A stretch of DNA of 38,217 nucleotides, taken from assembly GCF_009690905.1 (NCBI RefSeq), contig NZ_VOSW01000091.1, positions 1 through 38,217 on the forward strand. The letters are read 5' to 3'. The notes under the pieces are model-generated. The model did no database searches and was not told the DNA's origin. It worked only from the letters and a program-made list of their open reading frames with translations. The stretch is from Paraburkholderia madseniana (lineage in GTDB: Bacteria; Pseudomonadota; Gammaproteobacteria; Burkholderiales; Burkholderiaceae). The position numbers and the translations under genes were made by a program. Positions 24,676-32,584 of this stretch are shown one piece after another. Position 1 is the stretch's first letter. Every line of letters starts with the position of its first letter.

Positions 24676-25476
24676 TTACTTCCGGTCCGCCTGTTTCTGC
24701 ATGAAGTGTTTTTGAACTGTCTGCGCGGCGGCTTTCAGCAGCCCCATATCGGCACAGACCGCGATGACGCGGCACCCCATCGAGATATAGCGCTCCGCGT
24801 CGGCCTGCACGGGCGCGAGGATGCCGCTCGGCTTGCCGGCGGCCTGTGCGCGTTCGAAGACGCGCGCTATCGCCTGTTGCACGTCGGGATGGTTCGGGTT
24901 GCCGATGTGGCCATAAGCAGCCGCGAGATCGGACGGGCCGACGAAAACGGCATCGACGCCATCCACGGCGAGGATCTCGTCGATATTATCGACCGCCTTG
25001 CGGCTCTCGATCTGAACGATGACGCAGACGTTGTCATTGGCGATGTCGAAGTAATTGGCTACCGTCGCGTAACGATTGCCTCGTTGGCTTACCGAGACGC
25101 CGCGGATACCCTGAGGCGGGTAACGCGTCGCGGCAACAGCGCGCACTGCGTCTTCGGCGCTATCGACGAACGGCACCAGAAAATTCGAGAAACCGCTGTC
25201 GAGGAGCCGCTTGATGAACACGCTGTCGTTGGCCGGCGGGCGCACCACAGGCGCGCTCGGGCTGTCCTTGAGCGCCATCAACTGGGGGATCAGCGTCAGA
25301 ACGTCGTTCGGTGCGTGCTCGGCATCCAGCAGCATCCAGTCGAAGCCGACAATGCCAAGCAGCTCCGTAGCAATCGGGCTGGCAAGCGAAGCCCAGCAGC
25401 CGATCAGGGTTTCGCCGCCGCAGACGGCGCGGCGAAAGCTATTGGGCAAAGGCTGGTACGGCGTGGCGGCTGTCAT
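24676..25476 (-). CDS. garL: 5-keto-4-deoxy-D-glucarate aldolase (HpcH/HpaI family)
   Basis: A class II, metal-dependent aldolase of 266 residues that aligns by eye with E. coli GarL. His54 (LDAEHAPND), the metal ligands Glu157 (VQIES) and Asp183 (GPSDLAAAYG), and the segment TRYPPQGIRGVSVS are conserved. It splits 5-keto-4-deoxy-D-glucarate into pyruvate and tartronate semialdehyde (EC 4.1.2.20), or the related 2-keto-3-deoxyglucarate. ATG 25476 has GAGGAGA 6 bases upstream. It is the first gene of garL-garR, divergent from the semialdehyde dehydrogenase gene, and an island operator lies 73 bases upstream. Confidence 0.92.
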   Translation of the reverse strand: MTAATPYQPLPNSFRRAVCGGETLIGCWASLASPIATELLGIVGFDWMLLDAEHAPNDVLTLIPQLMALKDSPSAPVVRPPANDSVFIKRLLDSGFSNFLVPFVDSAEDAVRAVAATRYPPQGIRGVSVSQRGNRYATVANYFDIANDNVCVIVQIESRKAVDNIDEILAVDGVDAVFVGPSDLAAAYGHIGNPNHPDVQQAIARVFERAQAAGKPSGILAPVQADAERYISMGCRVIAVCADMGLLKAAAQTVQKHFMQKQADRK

Positions 25477-25548
25477 GGGTGTCTCCTCGAGCTGCGATTG
25501 AGCGGGCAGGTAAGCTGGCAAGTTCCGACGTTTACTGAATGAAATGTT

Positions 25549-25567
25549 ATAGGTCGTCGTACATCTT
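25549..25567 (+). promoter_or_regulatory. Island operator, site 2 (garL side)
   Basis: ATAGGTCGTCGTACATCTT matches the island consensus at 16 of 19 positions. The core TCGTCGTACAT (25554-25564) differs from TNGTNNNACNA only in its last base. It lies in the divergent garL/semialdehyde dehydrogenase promoter region and faces site 3 head to head, 111 bases centre to centre. Confidence 0.7.
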
Positions 25568-25661
25568 AATGAAGATTAGCATCGGCCTGACAGGTTGTAA
25601 CGGTCACGTAAACCCGAATTCCTCGCGGAGCAAGGGTTTCAGGTTGCGCGTAGGTCACTCA

Positions 25662-25680
25662 ATGTTGTAGGATGACCTAT
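25662..25680 (-). promoter_or_regulatory. Island operator, site 3 (semialdehyde dehydrogenase side)
   Basis: On the minus strand this reads ATAGGTCATCCTACAACAT, 17 of 19 matching the consensus. It ends 29 bases before the ATG of the dehydrogenase gene, where bound protein would block polymerase. The same sequence with one difference recurs as site 6. Confidence 0.75.
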
Positions 25681-25709
25681 ATCTGAGATATCCATCCAAG
25701 GAAAGCGAA

Positions 25710-27293
25710 ATGTCTATTACCGGCGAAATGCTGATTGGCCGCAAAGCAGTGCGCGGCGAGGAAAAACCTTTGCGTGCGTTCAATCCCGCCACGGGATCCG
25801 ATATCGCCGAGCCGGTGTTCGGCAGCGGCTCGGTCGCGAATGTCGAACTCGCCTGTGAACTCGCACAGAAAGCGTTCGACCCGTACCGGCATCTGCCGCT
25901 CACGGTGCGCGCCGAGTTTCTCGAGCGTATCGCGGACGGCATCACGGCGCTCGGCGACGCGTTGATCCAGCGTGCGTACGAAGAGTCCGGCCTGCCGAAG
26001 GCGCGCCTCGAAGGCGAGCGCGGCCGGACGACTGGCCAGCTCAAACTGTTCGCGCAAGTCGTACGCGCCGGCCAATGGCTCGCCGCCACGCTCGATTCAC
26101 CGTTGCCCGAGCGCAAGCCGCTGCCGCGTTCCGACCTGCGGATGCAAAAGATTCCGCTGGGCCCGGTCGCCGTATTCGGCGCCAGCAACTTCCCGCTCGC
26201 GTTTTCGGTGGCGGGCGGCGACACTGCAGCGGCGCTTGCGGCGGGCTGCCCGGTGGTGGTGAAGGCGCATCGTGCTCACCTGGGTACCTCCGAGATGGTC
26301 GGCCGTGTGATTCAGCAAGTCGCGCAGGACATGGACTTGCCTGAAGGAGTGTTCTCGATGATCGTCGGCGCCGGCAATTCCGTCGGTGAAGCACTGGTCG
26401 CGCATCCGGCGATCAAGGCGGTGGGCTTCACGGGTTCGCGCGCAGGCGGCACGTCGCTGATGCGCGTCGCGGCCGCCCGGGCCGAGCCGATTCCGGTCTA
26501 CGCGGAAATGAGCAGCATCAACCCGGTGTTCCTCCTGTCGAATGCGCTGTCGCAACGCGGTGAGACCATCGCGCGTGGCTTCGTCGATTCGCTGGTGCTC
26601 GGCGCGGGGCAGTTCTGTACCAACCCGGGGCTCGCGATCGCTGTCGACAGTGACGCACTCAAAGGTTTCGTTGCAACGGCGTCCGAGGCGCTGAGCGGCA
26701 AGCCGGCGCAGACCATGCTGACTGCCGGCATTCATGCGGCCTATGAAGAGGGCGAGGACAAGCTGGCGGCGACGCGAGGCGTCGAGGCAATTGCCCGGGG
26801 CATTGACGCGACCGGACCGACGCAGGCTTGCGCGGCCCTGTTCGTGACCGACGCGCTGACCTTCCTGTCCACGCCGGCGCTGGAGGACGAGGTTTTCGGG
26901 CCTGCGTCGACCATCGTGCGCTGCAAGGACGAGCAGGAGTTGCTCGCCGTTGCCGAACACTTTGACGGTCAGTTGACCGCCACGGTGCAAATGGATAGCG
27001 CGGATCTCGCGGCGGCGAAGAAGCTGGTGCCGATTCTCGAGCGCAAGGCCGGCCGGATTCTGGTCAACGGTTTCCCGACCGGCGTCGAGGTTTCGCACGC
27101 GATGGTGCATGGCGGCCCGTTCCCGGCCACGTCCGATAGCCGGGCGACGTCAGTTGGGACGACGTCGATCGAACGCTTCCTGCGCCCGGTGTGCTATCAG
27201 GATTTCCCGGCCGATCTGCTGCCGGAAGCGCTGGCCGACGCCAACCCGCTGGACCTGTGGCGCCGTCGTGATGGCGAGATTACGCGCAGCTAA
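25710..27293 (+). CDS. 2,5-dioxopentanoate (alpha-ketoglutarate semialdehyde) dehydrogenase
   Basis: An aldehyde dehydrogenase of 527 residues. It has the nucleotide-binding segment GPVAVFGASNFPLAF, GFTGSRAGG, the general base Glu266 (VYAEMSSINPVF) and the catalytic Cys303 (GAGQFCTNPG). The AEMSSINP and QFCTNPG versions are typical of alpha-ketoglutarate semialdehyde dehydrogenases (EC 1.2.1.26) of aldarate and pentose pathways. It oxidises the KdgD product to 2-oxoglutarate, linking the island to the TCA cycle. AAGGA (25698-25702) precedes ATG 25710. It is a single-gene unit between an operator and a strong terminator. Confidence 0.92.
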   Translation: MSITGEMLIGRKAVRGEEKPLRAFNPATGSDIAEPVFGSGSVANVELACELAQKAFDPYRHLPLTVRAEFLERIADGITALGDALIQRAYEESGLPKARLEGERGRTTGQLKLFAQVVRAGQWLAATLDSPLPERKPLPRSDLRMQKIPLGPVAVFGASNFPLAFSVAGGDTAAALAAGCPVVVKAHRAHLGTSEMVGRVIQQVAQDMDLPEGVFSMIVGAGNSVGEALVAHPAIKAVGFTGSRAGGTSLMRVAAARAEPIPVYAEMSSINPVFLLSNALSQRGETIARGFVDSLVLGAGQFCTNPGLAIAVDSDALKGFVATASEALSGKPAQTMLTAGIHAAYEEGEDKLAATRGVEAIARGIDATGPTQACAALFVTDALTFLSTPALEDEVFGPASTIVRCKDEQELLAVAEHFDGQLTATVQMDSADLAAAKKLVPILERKAGRILVNGFPTGVEVSHAMVHGGPFPATSDSRATSVGTTSIERFLRPVCYQDFPADLLPEALADANPLDLWRRRDGEITRS

Positions 27294-27305
27294 ACGATGC
27301 TGTAA

Positions 27306-27327
27306 GCGGCGCCCAGGTGGGCGCCGC
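27306..27327 (+). terminator. First hairpin after the semialdehyde dehydrogenase gene
   Basis: GCGGCGCCC-AGGT-GGGCGCCGC is a perfect 9-bp stem with a tetraloop, 12 bases after the stop codon. No T tract follows directly; it stands in tandem with the bidirectional hairpin at 27337-27366. Confidence 0.55.
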
Positions 27328-27336
27328 GTGAGACAA

Positions 27337-27366
27337 AAAAATGGCCGGGATATCCCGGCCATTTTT
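27337..27366. terminator. Bidirectional terminator between dehydrogenase and regulator genes
   Basis: Two 15-base arms, AAAAATGGCCGGGAT and ATCCCGGCCATTTTT, are perfect complements, giving T tracts on both strands. It separates the convergent dehydrogenase and GntR genes. Confidence 0.85.
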
Positions 27367-27383
27367 GCATTCAGCGTGATGAA

Positions 27384-28127
27384 TCAGCTATTTGCTTCAG
27401 CCGTTTCGTTGGCGCGCCGCAGCCGCTCGCGGCTATTCGACAGATGCATACGCATCGCCGCACGCGCGCCTTCGGCGTCGTGCCGCGTGATCGCCTCGAG
27501 AATGCTTTCATGCTCCAGGTTAACGAGCGACAGATACGCATCGGGTTCAGCACGCGCGATCCCTGCCGAGTCGAGCCGGTTGCGCGGAATCAGCGCGCTA
27601 CCCATTTGCGTGAGGATGTCGACGAAATACCGGTTGCCGGTTGCGCGCGCCACGGAGATATGAAATTGCAGGTCGGCATCGACACTATCCAGCCCGTTGT
27701 GGCGGGTGGCTTCGATCGCGTCGAGCGCGGCGCGCATGCGCGCGAGATCGTCCGGCTTGGCCCGTTGAGCGGCGAGACCCGCGCATTCCGTTTCGAGGCT
27801 GATGCGCAGTTCCAGGATCGACAGCACGTCGCGCAAGGTGGTGGCGGGCACCATGTCGATGCCCAGCTTTTCGCGTTGCGGTTCCAGCACGAAACTGCCG
27901 ATGCCATGGCGCGTCTCGATGATTTTGCCCGCCTGCAAGCGTGAAATCGCTTCACGGATGACGGTGCGGCTCACGCTCAGCGTGACCATCAATTGCGATT
28001 CGGTCGGCAGTTTGTCGCCGGGCTTCAAGGCGTTAGACGCGATTTGCTCGGTGACGTAGCTGACGACAAACTCGGCAAGATTGCGCGCGCGCCGTGGCGG
28101 TGCTGCGGATGCCAGTGGTGTAGCCAT
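27384..28127 (-). CDS. GntR-family regulator, FCD (FadR-type) subfamily; candidate island regulator
   Basis: A 247-residue regulator. The N-terminal winged helix-turn-helix (about 15-85) contains KPGDKLPTESQLMVTLSVSR, then VIREAISRLQ; the helical FCD ligand domain follows, with the metal-site pattern LQFHISVARATGN and HESILEAI. FCD regulators bind TNGTNNNACNA, and TCGTCTGACGA, an exact match, lies upstream of this gene. Closely matching sites precede every operon of the uronate island. It resembles hexuronate/aldarate regulators that I recall as GguR, UxuR or ExuR; the name is not verified. ATG 28127 with AGGGG upstream is preferred over a TTG at 28148. The ligand is probably an aldarate or its keto-deoxy derivative. 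Confidence 0.9.
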   Translation of the reverse strand: MATPLASAAPPRRARNLAEFVVSYVTEQIASNALKPGDKLPTESQLMVTLSVSRTVIREAISRLQAGKIIETRHGIGSFVLEPQREKLGIDMVPATTLRDVLSILELRISLETECAGLAAQRAKPDDLARMRAALDAIEATRHNGLDSVDADLQFHISVARATGNRYFVDILTQMGSALIPRNRLDSAGIARAEPDAYLSLVNLEHESILEAITRHDAEGARAAMRMHLSNSRERLRRANETAEANS

Positions 28128-28182
28128 CGAAAACGCCCCTTGAATCAAATAGTTGCAGGTACTTCCTGCGATTCATTATACC

Positions 28183-28195
28183 GTCGTCTGACGAC
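28183..28195. promoter_or_regulatory. Island operator, site 4 (autoregulatory)
   Basis: GTCGTC-T-GACGAC is the most symmetric of the sites. Its core TCGTCTGACGA (28184-28194) fits TNGTNNNACNA exactly. The flanks ATAC and TGATTATA differ from the other sites. It is 56 bases upstream of the GntR start codon, suggesting autorepression. Confidence 0.65.
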
Positions 28196-28325
28196 TGATT
28201 ATATAAACGCCGGATCATTTTCGGCATTGGTGTCGGACCTGGCGTCGATGCCCGGTTTCAGGCGCCTGGCGGACAAGCCGCGTTATTTGCAGGCGCCCCC
28301 GGGAAGTACGATAACAGCCTGACTG

Positions 28326-29678
28326 CTAGCCCCGGCGCAATTCGACCCGTTTGATGTCTTTCACGATCACGAGGTAGCTGAACACCGTCAGCAAGGCATT
28401 CAGGCCGACGAAAACCAGCGCGCCGTTGAACGATCCGGTCTTCGCGACGAGATAGCCGATCACGATGGGCGTCACGATGCCGGCGACATTGCCGAACATA
28501 TTGAAGATGGCACCGGACAGACCGAGGGCCTCTTTCGGCGAGGTATCCGCCACGACAGCCCAGCCGAGTGCGCCGATGCCCTTGCCGAAGAACGCGAGCG
28601 ACATGAGCGCGACGACGATCCAGTCGGTCGACACGTAGTTGCAGCCGATGATGCACACCGACAGCAGCATGCCGCCGACAATCGGCACCTTGCGCGCGAT
28701 GGTGAGCGAATGTCCGCGCCGGATCAGCCCGTCGGACAGAATGCCGCCCAGCACGCCACCGGAGAATCCGCAAATCGCGGGCAGCGATGCCACCAGACCC
28801 GCCTGCAGAATCGTCATGCCGCGCGCCTGCACGAGGTAGATCGGAAACCAGGTCAGGAAGAAGTAGGTCAGCACGTTGATGCAGTACTGGGCGAGATAGA
28901 CGCCGAGCAGCATGCGATTGGTCAGCAACTGACGCACCAGCGACCAGCCACCGGTGCTGGCGATGTCCTCAGCCCGGGTGGCTTTCGTGTGCCCGTTCAC
29001 CACGCCGCCGCCCTGTTCGATGTAGTCGAGTTCGGCGCGCGAGACACGCGGATGATCGGCGGGGTTCTTCATCACCTTCAGCCAGGTGAGGGCGAGTAAC
29101 AGTCCGGCCGCGCCCATCACGAGGTAGACCGCGTGCCAGCCGAACGCATGGGTGAGCCACGCCATCAGCGGCGTGAAAATGACTGCCGCGAAGTATTGAG
29201 CCGAATTGAAAATGGCGGAGGCGGTGCCGCGTTCGTTGGTGGGAAACCAGCTTGCCACGACCTTGGCATTGGCCGGAAACGCCGGCGATTCAGCGGCGCC
29301 CATTGCAAAGCGCAGCACGAACAGCGCGGTGACGGCTGCGGCTGCACTGCCCAGCAGACCGATCGAGCTTTGCAGCAGCGTAAACAACGACCACAGGAAA
29401 ATGCTCGCCGCGTAGACGCGCCGCGCGCCGAAGCGGTCGAGTAGCCAGCCCGCTGGCAATTGCGACAGAACATAGGCCCAACTAAACGCGGAGAAGATGT
29501 AACCCATCTTGATCGCGTCGAAGCCGAACTCGGCACGCATCGCGGATCCGGTTACCGAGAGCGTGGCGCGGTCCGCGTAATTGAATGTCGTGATCACAAA
29601 GATCAGCAACAGAATCGCGTAGCGGACCTTGGTGCGCTTTGCGACGTGGGCGGGGCTCGCGGTGCGGCTCATTTCCAT
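28326..29678 (-). CDS. garP: Glucarate/galactarate MFS transporter, GarP/GudP-like
   Basis: A 12-helix anion:cation symporter of 450 residues. It follows E. coli GarP/GudP by eye: FNYADRATLSVTG, KMGYIFSAFSWAYVL, NERGTASAIFNSAQYF, TWFPIYLVQARGM, GGVLGGILSDGLIRRG and FGKGIGALGW. It should import D-glucarate or D-galactarate with protons. ATG 29678 is chosen because AGGAG (29685-29689 on the complement) is 6 bases upstream; ATG 29684 abuts that signal. It lies downstream of kdgD on the same strand, but a terminator-like hairpin stands between them, so expression may be attenuated. No operator of its own was found. Confidence 0.9.
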   Translation of the reverse strand: MEMSRTASPAHVAKRTKVRYAILLLIFVITTFNYADRATLSVTGSAMRAEFGFDAIKMGYIFSAFSWAYVLSQLPAGWLLDRFGARRVYAASIFLWSLFTLLQSSIGLLGSAAAAVTALFVLRFAMGAAESPAFPANAKVVASWFPTNERGTASAIFNSAQYFAAVIFTPLMAWLTHAFGWHAVYLVMGAAGLLLALTWLKVMKNPADHPRVSRAELDYIEQGGGVVNGHTKATRAEDIASTGGWSLVRQLLTNRMLLGVYLAQYCINVLTYFFLTWFPIYLVQARGMTILQAGLVASLPAICGFSGGVLGGILSDGLIRRGHSLTIARKVPIVGGMLLSVCIIGCNYVSTDWIVVALMSLAFFGKGIGALGWAVVADTSPKEALGLSGAIFNMFGNVAGIVTPIVIGYLVAKTGSFNGALVFVGLNALLTVFSYLVIVKDIKRVELRRG

Positions 29679-29704
29679 CGTCATCTCCTGAATTTTTATC
29701 AGTG

Positions 29705-29739
29705 AAAAAGCGCCCGGCGACGTTGCCGTCCCGGGCGCT
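29705..29739 (-). terminator. Terminator or attenuator between kdgD and garP
   Basis: On the minus strand AGCGCCCGG pairs with CCGGGCGCT around a 13-base loop, and a run of five T follows (complement of 29705-29709). It lies 27-61 bases upstream of garP. This is the form of an intrinsic terminator for kdgD; partial read-through would give lower garP expression. Confidence 0.75.
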
Positions 29740-29803
29740 CTTTACGGTGCCGCGTGCTCGAGCCAGGTTCGGCCAGGTTCGCGCGGCTTGGCGCCTTGCT
29801 GCA

Positions 29804-30721
29804 TTACTGCGCGCCGAGCTTCTTGATCAGCACGTCGAGTTGCGCCATTTCTTCTTCGGTCAGATCGGTCAGCGGTGCGCGCACCGGACCTGCGCTGTGG
29901 CCAACCAGCTTCGCGCCGGCCTTCACGATGCTGACCGCGTAGCCCTGGCGGCGGTTGCGGATCGCCAGATACGGCAGGAAGAATTCGTCGATCAGCTTGC
30001 CGACGGTCGCGTGGTCGTCCGCGGCAATCGCGCGGTAGAAGTCCATCGCGGTCTTCGGGATGAAGTTGAATACGGCCGACGAGTACACCGGCACGCCCAG
30101 CGCCTTGTAGGCCGCTGCGTAGACTTCAGCGGTCGGCAAGCCGCCGAGGTACGAGAAGCGGTCGCCAAGGCGGCGACGGATCGACACCATGTTCTCGATC
30201 TCGCCCACGCCGTCCTTGAAGCCGATCAGGTTGGGGCAGCGCTCGGCCAGCCCTTCGAGCATGTCGGCGTTAAGCTTGGAGTTCGCGCGGTTGTAGATGA
30301 TCACGCCCAAGTTCGGCACGGACTTGCAGACTTCTTCCGCGTGCGCCGCGATGCCTTCCTGGCAGGCTTCGGTCAGGTAGTGGGGCATCAGCAGAATGCC
30401 GTTCGCGCCGTGACGTTCAGCTTCCTGGGCATAAGCAATTGCGACACGGGTCGGACCGCCGGCACCGGCGAGAATCGGTACCTTGCCTTTGCAGACTTCG
30501 GTTGCCGTACGCACGACGTTCGAGTAGTCGTTATGCGTGAGCGAGAAGAATTCGCCCGTGCCGCCGGCGACGAACAGCGCCGACGCGCCGTAAGGCGCGA
30601 GCCATTCGAGGCGCTCGGCATAGGTGTCGGCGCGGAAATCGCCTAGTTCGTCGAAGTCGGTAACGGGGAAGGACAGAAGGCCTTCGGAAACGATCTGCTT
30701 CAGTTCCTGCGGTGTCGTCAT
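29804..30721 (-). CDS. kdgD: 5-dehydro-4-deoxyglucarate dehydratase (decarboxylating)
   Basis: A class I aldolase-fold enzyme of the DapA family, 305 residues. The Schiff-base Lys169 (LIGFKDGVG), Tyr143 (IIYNRANSKL) and GGTGEFFSL near residue 53 mark it as 5-dehydro-4-deoxyglucarate dehydratase (EC 4.2.1.41), which yields 2,5-dioxopentanoate, CO2 and water. It is divergent from garD, which makes its substrate, and both share a 239-base promoter region with two operators. The product goes to the dehydrogenase at 25710-27293. It competes with GarL for the same intermediate. Confidence 0.94.
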   Translation of the reverse strand: MTTPQELKQIVSEGLLSFPVTDFDELGDFRADTYAERLEWLAPYGASALFVAGGTGEFFSLTHNDYSNVVRTATEVCKGKVPILAGAGGPTRVAIAYAQEAERHGANGILLMPHYLTEACQEGIAAHAEEVCKSVPNLGVIIYNRANSKLNADMLEGLAERCPNLIGFKDGVGEIENMVSIRRRLGDRFSYLGGLPTAEVYAAAYKALGVPVYSSAVFNFIPKTAMDFYRAIAADDHATVGKLIDEFFLPYLAIRNRRQGYAVSIVKAGAKLVGHSAGPVRAPLTDLTEEEMAQLDVLIKKLGAQ

Positions 30722-30774
30722 GATGAGTATCCAGGGCGTCGAATAGGGTCGGTATTGAGAAATGATGATTTCTT

Positions 30775-30793
30775 ATACGTCATCGTACAACAA
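30775..30793 (+). promoter_or_regulatory. Island operator, site 5 (kdgD side)
   Basis: ATACGTCATCGTACAACAA matches the consensus at 18 of 19 positions. It is 54 bases upstream of kdgD. Site 6 lies 95 bases away (centre to centre), close to nine helical turns, in head-to-head orientation. Confidence 0.78.
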
Positions 30794-30871
30794 CAATTCG
30801 GCTAACTCAACGGTGTTTTCACGGCATAATGCGCGCCATAGGGTAAATACGGAACGTCTGTGCAATCTTTC

Positions 30872-30890
30872 ATGTTGTAGGATGACGTAT
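30872..30890 (-). promoter_or_regulatory. Island operator, site 6 (garD side)
   Basis: On the minus strand this reads ATACGTCATCCTACAACAT, 18 of 19 matching the consensus. It ends 70 bases before the preferred garD start. An alternative in-frame ATG at 30889 would lie within the operator, which argues against that start. Confidence 0.78.
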
Positions 30891-30896
30891 GAATGA

Positions 30897-30930
30897 TTGG
30901 CGCAACAGTTGGCGCAACGATTGGCGCAGC
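30897..30930 (+). repeat. Three 12-base tandem repeats in the garD leader
   Basis: TTGGCGCAAC occurs at 30897 and 30909 and, as TTGGCGCAGC, at 30921, with a strict 12-base period. If read in the garD frame from ATG 30889 the repeats would encode a Trp-Arg-rich tail absent from GarD proteins. More likely they belong to the 5' leader. Confidence 0.55.
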
Positions 30931-30960
30931 AGGCGTGAATTCGCCACAAGGATCGATGTC

Positions 30961-32550
30961 ATGGAACAAACCCCGCTCTACATTCGCGTTCACCCCAATG
31001 ACAATGTCGCGATCGTCGTCAACGACGGCGGTCTGGGTGAGGGCGCCGTATTTCCCGATGGCCTCGCGCTGCGCGAGCGTGTTCCGCAGGGGCACAAAGT
31101 CGCGCTGGCCGATTTCGCAGAAGGCGACGAGGTCATCCGCTACAACGTGGTGATCGGCTACGCGCTCAAGGATTTGCCGAAGGGTAGCTGGATCAACGAG
31201 CACGTGATCCGTATGCCGAGTCCGCCGGGGCTGGAAGATTTGCCGATCGCCACCATCAAGGCGCCGGAGATGCCGCCGCTCGAAGGCTTCACGTTCGAAG
31301 GCTATCGCAATGCCGACGGCTCGGTCGGCTCGCGCAACATTCTGGCGATCACGACCACGGTGCAATGCGTGGCCGATGTGGTTCAGCACGCGGTCACGCG
31401 CATCAAGACCGAACTGCTGCCGCACTATCCGAACGTCGACGATGTTGTGAGTCTCGGCCACACCTATGGTTGCGGCGTCGCGATCGACGCCCCGGACGCA
31501 ATGGTGCCGATCCGCACCGTGCGCAATATCAGCCTGAATCCGAACTTCGGCGGCGAAGTGATGATGGTCAGCCTCGGTTGCGAGAAGCTGCAGCCTGAAC
31601 GCCTGATGCCGCCGGGCACGATTCCGATTGCCGCTGCAGCGAATGTCGCCGAAGTGGCCGACATCGGCGATGTCGAAGCCGATCTGAACGGCGACGTGGT
31701 GGTGCTTCAGGACGAGGCGCACGTCGGCTTCCAGTCGATGATCGAGTCGATCATGAGAATGGCCGAGGGCCATCTGAAGCGCCTGAACAATCGCCGCCGC
31801 GAGACCTGCCCGGCCTCCGATCTGGTGATCGGCGTGCAGTGCGGCGGCAGCGATGCATTTTCCGGGCTGACCGCCAATCCCGCCGTGGGCTTCGCCACCG
31901 ATTTGCTGGTGCGCGCCGGTGCGACGGTGATGTTCTCCGAAGTCACCGAAGTGCGCGACGGTGTCGATCAACTGACGGCGCGCGCGGCCAACGCGGACGT
32001 GGCGGCTGCGATCATCCGCGAGATGCAGTGGTACGACGATTATCTGAAGCGCGGCGGCGCGGACCGCAGCGCCAACACCACGCCGGGCAACAAGAAGGGC
32101 GGCTTGTCGAACATCGTTGAAAAGGCGATGGGCTCGATCATCAAGTCGGGCAACTCGGCCATCTCCGGCGTGCTGTCGCCCGGTGAAAAGGTCAAGCAGA
32201 AGGGGCTGATTTACGCGGCCACGCCGGCGAGCGATTTCATCTGCGGCACGCTGCAGGTCGCGGCGGGCATCAACCTGCATGTATTCACGACCGGCCGCGG
32301 CACGCCGTACAGCCTCGCTGAAGTGCCCGTCATCAAGGTCGCGACGCGCTCCGATCTCGCGCGCCGCTGGCACGATCTGATGGATATCAACGCCGGTACC
32401 ATTGCGACCGGTGCCGCGACGATCGAAGACGTGGGTTGGGAGCTGTTCCGCCTGATGCTCGACGTCGCAAGCGGCCGTAAGGAGACCTGCGCGGAGAAAC
32501 TCAAACTCCACAATGCGTTGGTGCTGTTCAATCCGGCGCCGGTGACCTGA
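30961..32550 (+). CDS. garD: Galactarate dehydratase
   Basis: A 529-residue enzyme of the UxaA/GarD family, very close by eye to E. coli GarD (523 residues). The N-terminal SAF domain covers about residues 8-80 (IRVHPNDNVAIVVNDGG). The catalytic part contains GYRNADGSVGSRN, GHTYGCGVAIDAP, LGCEKLQPERL, GVQCGGSDAFSG, GLIYAATPASDF and the C-terminal FNPAPVT. It dehydrates D-galactarate to 5-keto-4-deoxy-D-glucarate (EC 4.2.1.42). ATG 30961 with AAGGAT 8 bases upstream matches the family start. It is the first gene of garD-udh-lactonase. No enolase-type glucarate dehydratase gene is in the window. Confidence 0.96.
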   Translation: MEQTPLYIRVHPNDNVAIVVNDGGLGEGAVFPDGLALRERVPQGHKVALADFAEGDEVIRYNVVIGYALKDLPKGSWINEHVIRMPSPPGLEDLPIATIKAPEMPPLEGFTFEGYRNADGSVGSRNILAITTTVQCVADVVQHAVTRIKTELLPHYPNVDDVVSLGHTYGCGVAIDAPDAMVPIRTVRNISLNPNFGGEVMMVSLGCEKLQPERLMPPGTIPIAAAANVAEVADIGDVEADLNGDVVVLQDEAHVGFQSMIESIMRMAEGHLKRLNNRRRETCPASDLVIGVQCGGSDAFSGLTANPAVGFATDLLVRAGATVMFSEVTEVRDGVDQLTARAANADVAAAIIREMQWYDDYLKRGGADRSANTTPGNKKGGLSNIVEKAMGSIIKSGNSAISGVLSPGEKVKQKGLIYAATPASDFICGTLQVAAGINLHVFTTGRGTPYSLAEVPVIKVATRSDLARRWHDLMDINAGTIATGAATIEDVGWELFRLMLDVASGRKETCAEKLKLHNALVLFNPAPVT

Positions 32551-32584
32551 TAGTACCGATCGTAACCACGACAAAGACTGAGAC

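Noticed and set aside
30897..30930. Short tandem repeats as a CRISPR array or origin iterons
   Set aside because: Only three 10-12 base units without spacers, no cas or replication genes nearby; better seen as a leader repeat.
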